From positions 1-11,355 of the forward strand of contig JAJYXS010000043.1 of the NCBI GenBank assembly GCA_021801615.1: DNA of 11,355 nt, written 5' to 3'. Both the position numbers and the translations under genes were made by a program. Of this stretch, positions 1 through 7,424 are shown piece by piece (position 1 is the stretch's first letter; every line of letters begins with the position of its first letter). Origin of the DNA: Actinomycetes bacterium. GTDB taxonomy: Bacteria; Actinomycetota; Acidimicrobiia; Acidimicrobiales; RAAP-2. The notes beneath the pieces were generated by a model. The model saw nothing but the letters and a program-made list of their open reading frames with translations. It was not told where the DNA came from and made no database searches.

Positions 1-50
1 CCCGGGCGTCGCGTTCTTGGGCGTCCCGGCCGTCCCGGGTGTCGCGTTCT
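1..50 (-). repeat. 33-bp-period repeat in the argR tail
   Basis: The 17-mers at 1-17 and 34-50 differ at one base (CCCGGGCGTCGCGTTCT versus CCCGGGTGTCGCGTTCT). On the minus strand each encodes N-A-T-P-G plus the neighbouring base pairs. The period of 33 bp equals 11 codons and keeps frame. The array is cut by the window edge, so the copy number is unknown. Confidence 0.7.
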
Positions 51-528
51 CGAACCCTGCGTCCAGCCCGGCCAGCGCTGCGAGCCGCGCTGCGACGTCC
101 CGGGCCCGGTGGCTCTCGGCGACCACCACGAGCAGGGTGTCGTCGCCCGCGACGGTGCCGATGACGCCCTCGAGGCCGCTCCGGTCGAGCGCCGACGCGA
201 CGACGTGCGCGCAGCCCGGCGGCGTGCGGCACACGACCAGGTTCTGAGACGACCCGATCTCCACCGCCCACTCCCCCAGCACCCGCCGGAGGTGGTCAAC
301 AGGTGCGACCTGCTGGACCGGGAGGTCGGGAAGCGCGTACGCGGTCTCACCGCCCGGCAGGCGGACCTTCTGGGCACCCAGCTCCTCCAGGTCCCGGGAG
401 ACCGTCGTCTGGGTCGCCTCGATCCCCTCTGCGGCCAGCAGCTCCACGAGCAGCTGCTGGCTCCCGACCGGCTGCTGCTCGAGCAGCCGTGCGATGCGGT
501 GCTGGCGCTGGGTCCTGCCGAGCTTCAC
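1..528 (-). CDS. argR: Arginine repressor ArgR (3' end beyond the window)
   Basis: Transcriptional regulator that, with arginine bound, represses arginine biosynthesis genes by binding ARG boxes. The reading frame starts at a GTG overlapping the argD stop (GTGA) and stays open for 176 codons to the window edge, so the C-terminus is not seen. An N-terminal winged helix (about residues 5-70) carries the family signature T-V-S-R-D-L at 42-47. The C-terminal hexamerisation and arginine-binding domain (about 80-155) carries G-T-V-A-G-D-D-T at 124-131, whose Asp pair contacts arginine in the family. ArgR proteins are usually about 150-170 residues. Here the fold should end near residue 155, and a low-complexity tail follows in which N-A-T-P-G occurs at 161-165 and 172-176. 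A GGGGA 7 nt before the GTG can serve as ribosome binding site. The likely target is the palindrome upstream of argC. Confidence 0.93.
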   Translation of the reverse strand, partial: MKLGRTQRQHRIARLLEQQPVGSQQLLVELLAAEGIEATQTTVSRDLEELGAQKVRLPGGETAYALPDLPVQQVAPVDHLRRVLGEWAVEIGSSQNLVVCRTPPGCAHVVASALDRSGLEGVIGTVAGDDTLLVVVAESHRARDVAARLAALAGLDAGFENATPGTAGTPKNATPG

Positions 529-1721
529 GGGGCGTCCCCGGTCGTCGCGGCCGGCTCTGAGCCGAGCACCTCCTCCAGCGCGCCCAGGAGCAGTCCGAGC
601 GCCTCGTCGACGACCCCGTCGTCGACGAGCAGCGATGGCGCCAGGCGCAACGCGTCCGGTCGCACCGCGTTCACGAGGAGCCCGCGCTCGAGCGCCGCAG
701 ACGCCACCTCGGCTGCGCTCGGTGACCCGAGCTGGGCCGCGAGCAGCAGCCCCTCGCCCCGCACCGCCACCACGCCGGCAAGCGCGGCCAGCCCCTCCTT
801 CAGCCGGGCGCCCGCCCTGCGGGCGCGCGCGGGGACGTCCTCCCGCTCCATCACCTCGAGCGTCGCCCGGACCGCGGCCATCGCGAGCGGCTGGCCCCCG
901 AAGGTCGTCGCGTGGTCGCCCGGCCCGAAGGCCGCCGCGACCTCGGCGCTCGCCCAGCACGCTCCGACCGGCACGCCATTGCCGAGCGCCTTCGCGATCG
1001 TGACCACGTCGGGACGCAACGGCTGCGCCTGGAACGCGAACCAGCGCCCGGTCCGCCCGAGGCCCGTCTGGACCTCGTCGCAGATGAGCAGCACGCCGCG
1101 CTCGGTGCACAGCCGGCGCAGGCCGGCGAGGTAGTCCGAGGAGGGCACGACGACGCCGCCTTCGCCCTGGATCGGCTCGACGAGCAGCGCGCCGACCCTC
1201 GGCTCCTCGAGCGCCGCCGCGGCGGCGTCGAGGTCGTCGTAGGGCACGTGCACGACGCCTTCGGGCAGCGGCTCGAAGGGGAGGTGCTTGGCGGGCTGGC
1301 CCGTCGCCGCGAGCGTGGCGAGCGTCCGGCCGTGGAAGGAGCCCCACGCCGAGACGACGCCGTGCCGACCTGGGCCCGCCCACTTGCGGGCCAGCTTGAG
1401 GGCGCACTCGTTCGCCTCGGCGCCCGAGTTGCAGAAGAACACCTGGCCGCCTGCGGGGCGCTCGCCGCCCCCGACCAGCCGGTCGATCGTCGCCGCCACC
1501 TCTGGCGCGAGCGCGTTCGCGTAGAGGTTCGACACGTGCAGGAGGGTCGAGGCCTGCTCGCACAGCGCGCGCGCGACGTCGGGGTGCGCGTGCCCGAGGG
1601 AGGTCACCGCGAGCCCCGAGACGAAGTCGAGGTAGCGACGCCCTTCTGCGTCGAAGAGCACGCTGCCCTCCCCCCGCACGAAGACGACGGGCGGGGGGGC
1701 GTAGGTCCCCATCAGGGTCAT
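525..1721 (-). CDS. argD: Acetylornithine aminotransferase
   Basis: Class III PLP-dependent aminotransferase (398 aa, normal length). It converts N-acetylglutamate semialdehyde plus glutamate to N2-acetylornithine plus 2-oxoglutarate in the cytoplasm. Family landmarks are in order: N-S-G-A-E-A-N-E at 98-105 (phosphate-binding region), F-H-G-R-T at 129-133, D-E-V-Q-T-G at 215-220 (Asp pairing with the PLP ring nitrogen), and T-I-A-K-A-L-G-N-G at 241-249, with Lys244 the expected Schiff-base lysine. The ATG at 1721 lies 8 nt after a strong GAGGAGG, which supports it over the internal ATG at codon 4 (1712). It follows argB after a short repeat-filled spacer, and its TGA overlaps the argR GTG by 4 nt, so argD and argR are probably translationally coupled. 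Succinyldiaminopimelate or ornithine aminotransferase activity cannot be excluded, but the arg cluster makes ArgD the best call. Confidence 0.97.
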   Translation of the reverse strand: MTLMGTYAPPPVVFVRGEGSVLFDAEGRRYLDFVSGLAVTSLGHAHPDVARALCEQASTLLHVSNLYANALAPEVAATIDRLVGGGERPAGGQVFFCNSGAEANECALKLARKWAGPGRHGVVSAWGSFHGRTLATLAATGQPAKHLPFEPLPEGVVHVPYDDLDAAAAALEEPRVGALLVEPIQGEGGVVVPSSDYLAGLRRLCTERGVLLICDEVQTGLGRTGRWFAFQAQPLRPDVVTIAKALGNGVPVGACWASAEVAAAFGPGDHATTFGGQPLAMAAVRATLEVMEREDVPARARRAGARLKEGLAALAGVVAVRGEGLLLAAQLGSPSAAEVASAALERGLLVNAVRPDALRLAPSLLVDDGVVDEALGLLLGALEEVLGSEPAATTGDAP

Positions 1722-1726
1722 CGCCG

Positions 1727-1777
1727 CAGCCTCCTCACGGCACCAGCCTCCTCACGGCACCAGCCTCCTCACGGCAC
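1727..1777 (-). repeat. 17-bp tandem triplication carrying argB stop and argD RBS
   Basis: Three perfect copies of CAGCCTCCTCACGGCAC (plus strand) lie head to tail at 1727-1743, 1744-1760 and 1761-1777. On the minus strand each unit reads GTGCCGTGAGGAGGCTG. It therefore carries the last two codons of argB (Val-Pro), its TGA stop and the Shine-Dalgarno GAGGAGG. The first unit in transcription order is used as the argB end. The last unit supplies the ribosome binding site 8 nt before the argD ATG. Confidence 0.95.
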
Positions 1778-2635
1778 CACCATGGTGCCGACGCCGCCGT
1801 CGGTGAACAGCTCGAGCAACAGCGCGTGCGGGACGCGCCCGTCGAGCACGTGCGCCCGGGCCACTCCCCCACGCACCGCCCGCACGCACGCCTGGGCCTT
1901 GGGCACCATCCCGCCCGCCGCGGCGCCCGACTCGACCATCTGGGAGAGCTGGTCGGCCGTCACCTGCCGCACGAGGGAGGCCGGGTCGGCGGGATCCGCG
2001 CGGAGCCCCTCCACGTCGGTGAGGAAGACGAGCTTCTCTGCCGCGAGCGACTCGGCGATCGCGCCGGCGACGGTGTCCGCGTTGATGTTGTACGCCTGAC
2101 CGGTCTCGTCGGCGCCGATGGTCGCGACGACCGGGATCAGCCCCTCGGCGAGCAGGCGGCGCAGGATCGTCGGGTCGACCCCGAGGACGGTCCCGACGAA
2201 GCCAAGACCGCCGGTGTGGGCCGCCGCGGTGATCAGGCGGGCGTCCTCCCCCGACAGCCCCACCGCGAGCGGCCCGTGCACGTTGACCGCCGAGACAATG
2301 TCGCGGTTCACCTTGCCGACGAGCACCATGCGGGCGACCTCGAGCGTGTCGGCGTCCGTCACTCGCAGCCCGTCCCGGAATTCCGGCTCCTTGCCGAGGC
2401 GGCGGAGCAGGTCGCCAATCTGCGGCCCGCCGCCGTGGACGACGACGGGCCTGATCCCCACCGAGTGCAGCAGGACGACGTCCTCTGCGAACGACGCCAG
2501 CGGTGTCAGCGCGGATCCGGCGAGCGCGTTGCCCCCGTACTTCACGACGACGATCGCGTCACGGAACCGCCGGATGTAGGGCAGCGCCTCCACGAGCAGC
2601 GCGGCGCGTGCCGCCTCTGGCCCGGGGCCGGTCAC
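1769..2635 (-). CDS. argB: Acetylglutamate kinase
   Basis: Amino-acid kinase family enzyme (288 aa). It phosphorylates N-acetylglutamate with ATP, the second step of the acetylated ornithine pathway. Visible motifs: V-K-Y-G-G-N-A at 31-37 with catalytic Lys32, H-G-G-G-P-Q-I at 67-73 (substrate loop), G-L-S-G-E-D at 126-131, Y-N-I-N-A-D at 182-187 (acetylglutamate binding), F-L-T-D-V-E-G at 204-210, and G-G-M-V-P-K at 241-246 with Lys246 the second phosphate-stabilising lysine. The helix before the first strand (about 6-26, ending P-Y-I-R-R-F) resembles the N-terminal helix of arginine-inhibited hexameric kinases, so feedback control by arginine is inferred. The GTG at 2635 is chosen because homology begins there and it overlaps the argJ stop (GTGA). 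The frame is open further upstream, but only as an antiphase shadow of argJ. Confidence 0.97.
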   Translation of the reverse strand: MTGPGPEAARAALLVEALPYIRRFRDAIVVVKYGGNALAGSALTPLASFAEDVVLLHSVGIRPVVVHGGGPQIGDLLRRLGKEPEFRDGLRVTDADTLEVARMVLVGKVNRDIVSAVNVHGPLAVGLSGEDARLITAAAHTGGLGFVGTVLGVDPTILRRLLAEGLIPVVATIGADETGQAYNINADTVAGAIAESLAAEKLVFLTDVEGLRADPADPASLVRQVTADQLSQMVESGAAAGGMVPKAQACVRAVRGGVARAHVLDGRVPHALLLELFTDGGVGTMVVP

Positions 2636-3810
2636 GACGTGGCCCGGTTCTCGTCGATGTAGCCGTGACCGAGGTCCGTGGTGAGCACCGCACCCTTCCC
2701 GGGTCCCATCCCGAGGTCGCAGGCGATCTCCACCGTCCGCCCTGCCATGTGCGCGGCGACGGCCCTCTCGTCGTGGGGCGCAGGGGCGCCCTGCGCGCAC
2801 ACGACGGTCCCGCCGTAGGAGACCGACGTGCGGCCGAGGTCGAACGCGACGCCCGCGGACCCGAGCTCGCTCACGACCCGTCCCCAGTAGGGGTCCGCCC
2901 CGTTCAGCGAGCACTTGACCAGGAGCGAGCCCGCGACCTTCCGCGCGGCCGCGTGCGCCTCGGCGTCGGAGGCCGCCCCCGTGACGACGACGCGCGCCAC
3001 CTTGGTCGCACCCTCTGCGTCCGCGACCATCTGGTCGGCGAGCGAGCGGCACACCTCCGCCACGGCGTCACCCAGCGCGCCCAGCGGGACGGCCCCGGCC
3101 GAGGCGCTCGCCATGAGGACGACCGTGTCGTTGGTCGAGGTGCACCCGTCGACCGTGACGCGGTTGAACGACGCGTCGACCCCCTCGCGCAGGATGACGC
3201 GCAGTGTGCCGGGTGCGACCTCCGCGTCGGTCGTCAGGACCGCGAGCATGGTGGCCATGCGCGGGGCGAGCATCGCCGCCCCTTTGGCCATGCCGCCGAC
3301 CGTGCAGCGCCCCCCGCCCGCCGCGACCTGCGCGACCGCCACCTTGCGGACGGTGTCCGTCGTCAAGATCGCGTCCGCCGCGGCCCGGCTGGCCTCCTCG
3401 CCCGCCGCCCGTGCCGCCACGACGGGGCCGACTGCGCCGAGCACCTCGGAGGGGAACGGGACGCCGATGAGCCCGGTCTGGCAGACGAGCACCTCGTGGG
3501 GCGCGGCCCCCACCCCGGCCGCGACGAGCTCGCACAGCCGACGGGCCACGCCGATCCCCCCCGGTCCGGTCGCCGCGTTCGCGTTCCCGGAGGTGAGGAC
3601 CGTCGCCGCGGCGCGCCCCGCGCTCTTCGCCAGGTGGTCGCGGCTCACCTGCACCGGTGCCGCCGCAGCCAGGTTCGTCGTGAAGACCGCAGCCGTCGGC
3701 ACCGCGCGGCCGTCGGCGGTCGCGACGACGGCGAGGTCCGGCGCGCCCGCCGGCTTGATGCCGACCGCTCCCCCGGCCGCGACGAACCCCCTGGGCGCGG
3801 TGACGCTCAC
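2632..3810 (-). CDS. argJ: Bifunctional glutamate N-acetyltransferase / ornithine acetyltransferase
   Basis: Transfers the acetyl group from N2-acetylornithine to glutamate, releasing ornithine and recycling acetyl. Many family members also use acetyl-CoA. The protein is 392 aa, normal for ArgJ. The precursor cleaves itself into alpha and beta chains before a conserved threonine. Here M-A-T-M-L at 185-189 places the nucleophile at Thr187. Other conserved blocks are T-S-G-N-A-N-A at 73-79, C-Q-T-G-L-I-G at 110-116, L-T-T-D-A at 192-196, D-G-C-T-S-T-N-D at 221-228 and E-G-A-T-K at 266-270. The GTG at 3810 overlaps the argC stop (GTGA), and homology begins within a few residues of it. The open frame continues upstream as a shadow of argC, and that extension is not part of the protein. 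Whether the enzyme is bifunctional or only an ornithine acetyltransferase cannot be read from sequence. Confidence 0.97.
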   Translation of the reverse strand: MSVTAPRGFVAAGGAVGIKPAGAPDLAVVATADGRAVPTAAVFTTNLAAAAPVQVSRDHLAKSAGRAAATVLTSGNANAATGPGGIGVARRLCELVAAGVGAAPHEVLVCQTGLIGVPFPSEVLGAVGPVVAARAAGEEASRAAADAILTTDTVRKVAVAQVAAGGGRCTVGGMAKGAAMLAPRMATMLAVLTTDAEVAPGTLRVILREGVDASFNRVTVDGCTSTNDTVVLMASASAGAVPLGALGDAVAEVCRSLADQMVADAEGATKVARVVVTGAASDAEAHAAARKVAGSLLVKCSLNGADPYWGRVVSELGSAGVAFDLGRTSVSYGGTVVCAQGAPAPHDERAVAAHMAGRTVEIACDLGMGPGKGAVLTTDLGHGYIDENRATS

Positions 3811-4817
3811 GGGTACACCGCCGCGAGCGGGAGCCCCGCGGCCTCGTCGAGACCGAGCACGAGGTTGGCGCACTGCACCGCCTGACCGGCCGCTCCCTTC
3901 ACCAGATTGTCCAGGGCGCACAAGGCGACGAGCCAACCGGTTCGCTCGTCCACCCGTGCGCTCACGTGCGCCGTGTTCGAGCCGCTCGCCTGCTTCGTGG
4001 ACGGCGGGTCCTCGGTCACGATGACGAACGGCTCCCCCGAGTACGCCTCGTCGAGGAGCTCCATCGCCTCCGAGGACGTGAGGCCTCGCGCCGGTCGCGC
4101 GTAGCACGTCGCGAGGAGCCCCCTCGTCATCGGGACCAGGTGCGGGGTGAACAGTGCCCGGTGACCGAGCAGCTGCTCGATCTCGGGGGTGTGGCGGTGC
4201 GTGAGCAGGCTGTAGGCGCCGAAGTCCTCGTCGACCGCGCTGAACTGCAGCCGCTCGCTCGTGGTGCGGCCCGCGCCCGAGACGCCGCTCGCGGCGTCCA
4301 CGATCACGTCGCCGTCGAGGAGACCGGCCCTGGCGAAGGGCGCGAGCGCGAGCGCCGCCGCGGTCGGATAGCAGCCTGCTGCCGCGACCAGGCGCGCGCC
4401 GCAGAGCTCTTCGCGGAAGAGCTCGGGCAGGCCGTAGACGAACTCGCTCAGCAGCTCGGGTGCCTCGTGGGTGCTCCCGTACCAGCGCGGGTAGAGCGAC
4501 GCGTCCTTCAGGCGGAAGTCCGCGGCGAGGTCGACGACGGCGCCGACCCGGCCTGCGATCTCGGGGATGATCCGCTGCGACTGGCCGTGGGGCAGGGCGA
4601 AGAAGACCACGTCGAGCCCGAGGAGCACGCTCGGGTCGGTCTGCTCGTAGCGCAGCGTCGGGTAGGCAGCGGCGAGCGAAGGGGTGCGGCGCCCGACCGG
4701 CTCCCCGGCGCTCGCGCCTCCCGTCGCCACGACGGCCTCGAGCTCGGGGTGGGCTGCGCAGATGCGCAGGAGCTCCGTCCCGCCGTACCCCGAAGCTCCC
4801 ACCACGCCGGCCTTCAC
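3807..4817 (-). CDS. argC: N-acetyl-gamma-glutamyl-phosphate reductase
   Basis: NADPH-dependent reduction of N-acetylglutamyl phosphate to the semialdehyde, the third step of the pathway. The protein is 336 aa, within the family range. The Rossmann nucleotide-binding loop is at the very N-terminus (G-A-S-G-Y-G-G-T-E at 7-15). A-L-P-H-G-Q-S lies at 74-80, the catalytic cysteine is Cys149 in A-A-A-G-C-Y-P-T at 145-152, and H-R-H-T-P-E-I-E-Q at 207-215 holds the catalytic histidine. The start codon is GTG, and the N-terminal beta strand begins two residues later, so no longer form is plausible. No Shine-Dalgarno is visible, and a -10-like TAAACT ends 6 nt before the GTG, suggesting a leaderless mRNA. 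It is the first gene of the arg block, downstream of an ARG box and 98 bp after pheT. Confidence 0.97.
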   Translation of the reverse strand: MKAGVVGASGYGGTELLRICAAHPELEAVVATGGASAGEPVGRRTPSLAAAYPTLRYEQTDPSVLLGLDVVFFALPHGQSQRIIPEIAGRVGAVVDLAADFRLKDASLYPRWYGSTHEAPELLSEFVYGLPELFREELCGARLVAAAGCYPTAAALALAPFARAGLLDGDVIVDAASGVSGAGRTTSERLQFSAVDEDFGAYSLLTHRHTPEIEQLLGHRALFTPHLVPMTRGLLATCYARPARGLTSSEAMELLDEAYSGEPFVIVTEDPPSTKQASGSNTAHVSARVDERTGWLVALCALDNLVKGAAGQAVQCANLVLGLDEAAGLPLAAVYP

Positions 4818-4823
4818 GCCGCA

Positions 4824-4829
4824 AGTTTA
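4824..4829 (-). promoter_or_regulatory. Probable -10 element of the arg promoter
   Basis: On the minus strand TAAACT fits the actinobacterial TAnnnT -10 pattern. Six bases separate it from the argC GTG, so initiation would fall at or next to the start codon. The ARG box begins 10 bp upstream of it and spans the usual spacer to -35 region. No strong -35 is seen. Confidence 0.55.
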
Positions 4830-4839
4830 GCCGAGATCA

Positions 4840-4853
4840 TGCATACCTATGCA
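4840..4853. promoter_or_regulatory. ARG box (ArgR operator)
   Basis: TGCATACCTATGCA is a perfect inverted repeat of TGCATA and TATGCA around a 2-bp centre. It resembles the ARG box sites bound by ArgR in actinobacteria and other bacteria. It lies 23 bp upstream of argC, in an otherwise very GC-rich region, and overlaps the expected -35/spacer region. Binding there should block RNA polymerase. argR is the last visible gene of the same cluster. Only one box is visible in the window. Confidence 0.82.
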
Positions 4854-4902
4854 CGGCACGGCAGGGCACAGCACAGCACAGCACAGCACAGCACAGCACA
4901 GC
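4851..4902. repeat. (GCACA)n pentanucleotide microsatellite
   Basis: Seven perfect GCACA units run from 4866 to 4900, followed by GC. Three degenerate units (GCACG, GCACG, GCAGG) at 4851-4865 extend the 5-bp register leftward until it touches the ARG box. The array fills nearly all of the space between the pheT stop (4916) and the ARG box. It encodes nothing in the assigned genes. Confidence 0.95.
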
Positions 4903-4915
4903 CCACGACCGGCGC

Positions 4916-7393
4916 TCAGCGGAGCGTGGCGCCCGCCGCCGCGGCGCCCTCGATGGCCAGCCGGCGCAGGCGCGCGACCTCCGCGTCCGTGAGGGTCCGG
5001 TCGGGCGCTGCGAACCGCAGCCGGTACGCGAGGCTGCGGTGCCCCTCGGGCATCCCGGGGCCCCGGTACACGTCGAACAGGACGGACGACTCGAGGAGCT
5101 CGCGATCCGCGCCGCTCAGGCCGGCCACCAGCGCGGCCTGGACCCTGGCCGCCGGCACCTCGTCGGCGACGACGAGCGCCACGTCCACGTCGGAGGAGGG
5201 GAACCGGCTGAACGTGCGCGCCTCGGCGGGTCTCCTCGGGGTCAGCGCCGGGTCGAGCAGCACGCCGAGGTCCACCTCCAGCCAGCCGATCCGACCGTGC
5301 CCGGGGTCGTGGCCGAACGCCGAGGCCACCGCGGGGTCCACCTCTCCCACCGACCCGAGGGTCGCGCCCGTGCCGGCGACCTGGAGGCGTGCGGCACGCG
5401 TGGGGTGCAGACCCGGGATGGACCCGTCGGCCACGACGTCCGCCTCCAGGACCCGCAGCGCGTCCTCGAGCACCCGCCACACGGCGATCGCGCTGCGCGC
5501 GTCGTCGCCGTCGCTCGCGAGCGCCACCGACAGCAGCTCGCGCTCGCCCGGCAGCAGCGCGGTCTTCGAGCCCGAGCCTGCGACGCGCGCGCTGCGGGAG
5601 GAGCCGCCAGCGCCCGGGTGCGAGAAGACGACGCCGATCTCGAAGAGGCGGACCGCCCCCTGGCGCCGGCGCGCGTTCCAGGCGAGCGCGCGGACGAGCC
5701 CCGGGAGCATCGACCGCCGCAGCCACGCCTCCTCCTTGACGACGGGGTTCGACACCTCGACGGCAGGCCCGTCGAGCCCCATCGCCACGTGGTCGGCGTC
5801 GTCGACCAGGCTCGGCGTCCACGCCTCGAGCCCGCCGACCCCGCACATCACGTCCGCGACCAGTCGGCGCTCGCGCTGGTACGCGCTGAGCCCGCCTGGC
5901 TCCGGCCACGACGGCCTGCGGCGGGCGATGCGCGAGTAGCCGTAGGTTCGGGCGATCTCCTCGATGACGTCGTCGACCCCGTGGGGTTCGGGCCGGATGT
6001 CCGGGCGGTTCGTCGGCACCGTGACGAGGAGCCCGCCGCGCTCCGGCTCGGCGCCGAAGCCGAGCGGCTCGAGCAGCGACGCCGCCTCCTCTGGGTCGAT
6101 GTCGACGCCGAGCACCGCCCGCACGCGCCGGGCCGCGACGCTGATGCGCAGGGGAGCGGGCACCGCGCCCCGCACGTCGAGCCTCCCCGTCGCGGCGGGC
6201 GCCCCGAGGAGCTCGCAGAACCGGTCGACCGCGCGGTCGATCCCCCAGGGGTCGCACCCCCGCTCGAAACGTGAAGAGGCCTCGGTGCGCAGACCCAGCC
6301 GCTTCGACGTCCGGGCGATCGCCATCGGCGAGAAGTACGCAGCCTCGAGCAGCACGCGCGTCGTCGTGTCGGAGATCTCGCTCGACTCCCCGCCCATGAT
6401 CCCGCCGATCCCGACTGGCGATCCCTCCGCGTCGCAGATCAGGCAGTCCTCCCCGACGTCCCCGAGCCCCCGTCCGGGCGTCCCGAGGGTCCGCTCGATG
6501 CCGTCGAGGGTGACGACCGTCTCGCCCGGCCGAGCCCGCCTGACGAGGAGCCCCGGAGCCCCAAGGCGGTCGAGGTCGTAGGGGTGCGTCGGCTGCCCCA
6601 GCTCGAGCATCACGTAGTTCGAGGCGTCGACCACGTTGTTGATCGGCCGCATGCCCGCGAGCAGGAGGCGGCGGGCGAGCCAGCGGGGCGACGGCTCCAC
6701 GCGCACGCCGTCGAGCACCACGACCACCATGCGCGGGCACAGGTCCAAGTCGGCGATCTCCAAGGTCGCGAGCGCGCCGACCGGCGTCCCGAGGTCCGGC
6801 GGAGGCGCCGGCTGCGGCAGGGTGAAGGGCAGGCGGAGCCTTGCGGCGAGGTCGCGCGCGACACCTGCCACGGACCACGCGTCGGGGCGGTTCCCCTCGA
6901 CGGTGATGTCGAAGACCACGTCGGGCTCGACGCCGAGCGCCTCGGCGACCGGGATCCCCGGACGCGCGCCCTCCACGTCGTTCAGGACGAGGATGCCTTC
7001 GTGGTCGTCGGACAGCCGGAGCTCCTGACCCGAGCAGAGCATGCCGTTGGAGGTCGCGCCCTTCATCGTGCGGCGCTGGATCTGCACACCTCCAGGGAGC
7101 ACCGTGCCAACCGGGGCCAGCGGCACCAGGTCGCCCGGCGAGAAGTTCCACGCCCCGCAGACCACCTGCACTGGCCCTTCCCCAGCGTCCACGGTCACCA
7201 GCCGGATCCGGTCCGCGCCGGGGATCGCGTCGATGCCCTCGACCAGCGCGACGACGACGTCGCCGAGCCCCTCGCCCACCCGCTCCACGCGCTCGACCAC
7301 GAGCCCGAGGTCGTCGAGGGCGGCCACGAGCGTGGGGACCTCGGAGGTGTCGAACGGGGCGAAATCTCGCAGCCAGCTGAGCGGTGCCCTCAT
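4916..7393 (-). CDS. pheT: Phenylalanine-tRNA ligase beta subunit
   Basis: Large subunit of the alpha2-beta2 enzyme that charges tRNA-Phe. It carries tRNA-binding and editing functions. At 825 aa it has the full bacterial architecture: an N-terminal EMAP/OB-like tRNA-binding domain (about 40-150, including M-K-G-A-T-S-N-G-M-L-C-S at 110-121), a linker motif with N-R-P-D at 168-171, the B3/B4 editing domain (about 215-370, with G-G-I-M-G-G), the segment R-L-G-L-R-T-E-A-S-S-R-F-E-R-G, the B5 domain (about 400-475, with N-R-P-D-I), a catalytic-like core, and a C-terminal ferredoxin-fold anticodon-binding domain (about last 95 residues, beginning F-S-R-F-P-S-S-D-V-D). The ATG follows GAGG-type ribosome binding sequence, 31 bp after the pheS stop. 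The Glu-Gly before N-R-P-D replaces the more usual Thr-Pro. I see nothing broken. Confidence 0.98.
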   Translation of the reverse strand: MRAPLSWLRDFAPFDTSEVPTLVAALDDLGLVVERVERVGEGLGDVVVALVEGIDAIPGADRIRLVTVDAGEGPVQVVCGAWNFSPGDLVPLAPVGTVLPGGVQIQRRTMKGATSNGMLCSGQELRLSDDHEGILVLNDVEGARPGIPVAEALGVEPDVVFDITVEGNRPDAWSVAGVARDLAARLRLPFTLPQPAPPPDLGTPVGALATLEIADLDLCPRMVVVVLDGVRVEPSPRWLARRLLLAGMRPINNVVDASNYVMLELGQPTHPYDLDRLGAPGLLVRRARPGETVVTLDGIERTLGTPGRGLGDVGEDCLICDAEGSPVGIGGIMGGESSEISDTTTRVLLEAAYFSPMAIARTSKRLGLRTEASSRFERGCDPWGIDRAVDRFCELLGAPAATGRLDVRGAVPAPLRISVAARRVRAVLGVDIDPEEAASLLEPLGFGAEPERGGLLVTVPTNRPDIRPEPHGVDDVIEEIARTYGYSRIARRRPSWPEPGGLSAYQRERRLVADVMCGVGGLEAWTPSLVDDADHVAMGLDGPAVEVSNPVVKEEAWLRRSMLPGLVRALAWNARRRQGAVRLFEIGVVFSHPGAGGSSRSARVAGSGSKTALLPGERELLSVALASDGDDARSAIAVWRVLEDALRVLEADVVADGSIPGLHPTRAARLQVAGTGATLGSVGEVDPAVASAFGHDPGHGRIGWLEVDLGVLLDPALTPRRPAEARTFSRFPSSDVDVALVVADEVPAARVQAALVAGLSGADRELLESSVLFDVYRGPGMPEGHRSLAYRLRFAAPDRTLTDAEVARLRRLAIEGAAAAGATLR

Positions 7394-7424
7394 GGCCTCG
7401 TTGCGCCTCGCACGCCGTGCATGC

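Noticed and set aside
2632..4824. Apparent 730-residue fusion protein ending in ArgJ
   Set aside because: The first half is an out-of-frame reading of argC. ArgJ homology starts only at GTG 3810, which overlaps the argC stop. The same reasoning removes the 139-residue upstream extension of argB and the 108-residue extension of infC.
4903..4915. Possible terminator after pheT
   Set aside because: No stem followed by a T-run is present in the gap. The pentamer tract is not self-complementary enough to form a stable hairpin.
3966..5939. Long plus-strand open frame (657 codons) crossing argC, the microsatellite and pheT
   Set aside because: It is antisense to two well-supported genes and includes the repeat tract. 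Its product is Arg/Ser/Ala-rich without recognisable domains, as expected for shadow frames in very GC-rich DNA. The same applies to the other long plus-strand frames opposite argD, argB, argJ, pheT and pheS.
4827..7151. 774-codon minus-strand frame overlapping pheT
   Set aside because: It is an alternative frame of pheT on the same strand, Arg/Gly/Ala-rich and domainless. Its C-terminal C-A-V-L repeats come only from translating the pentanucleotide tract.
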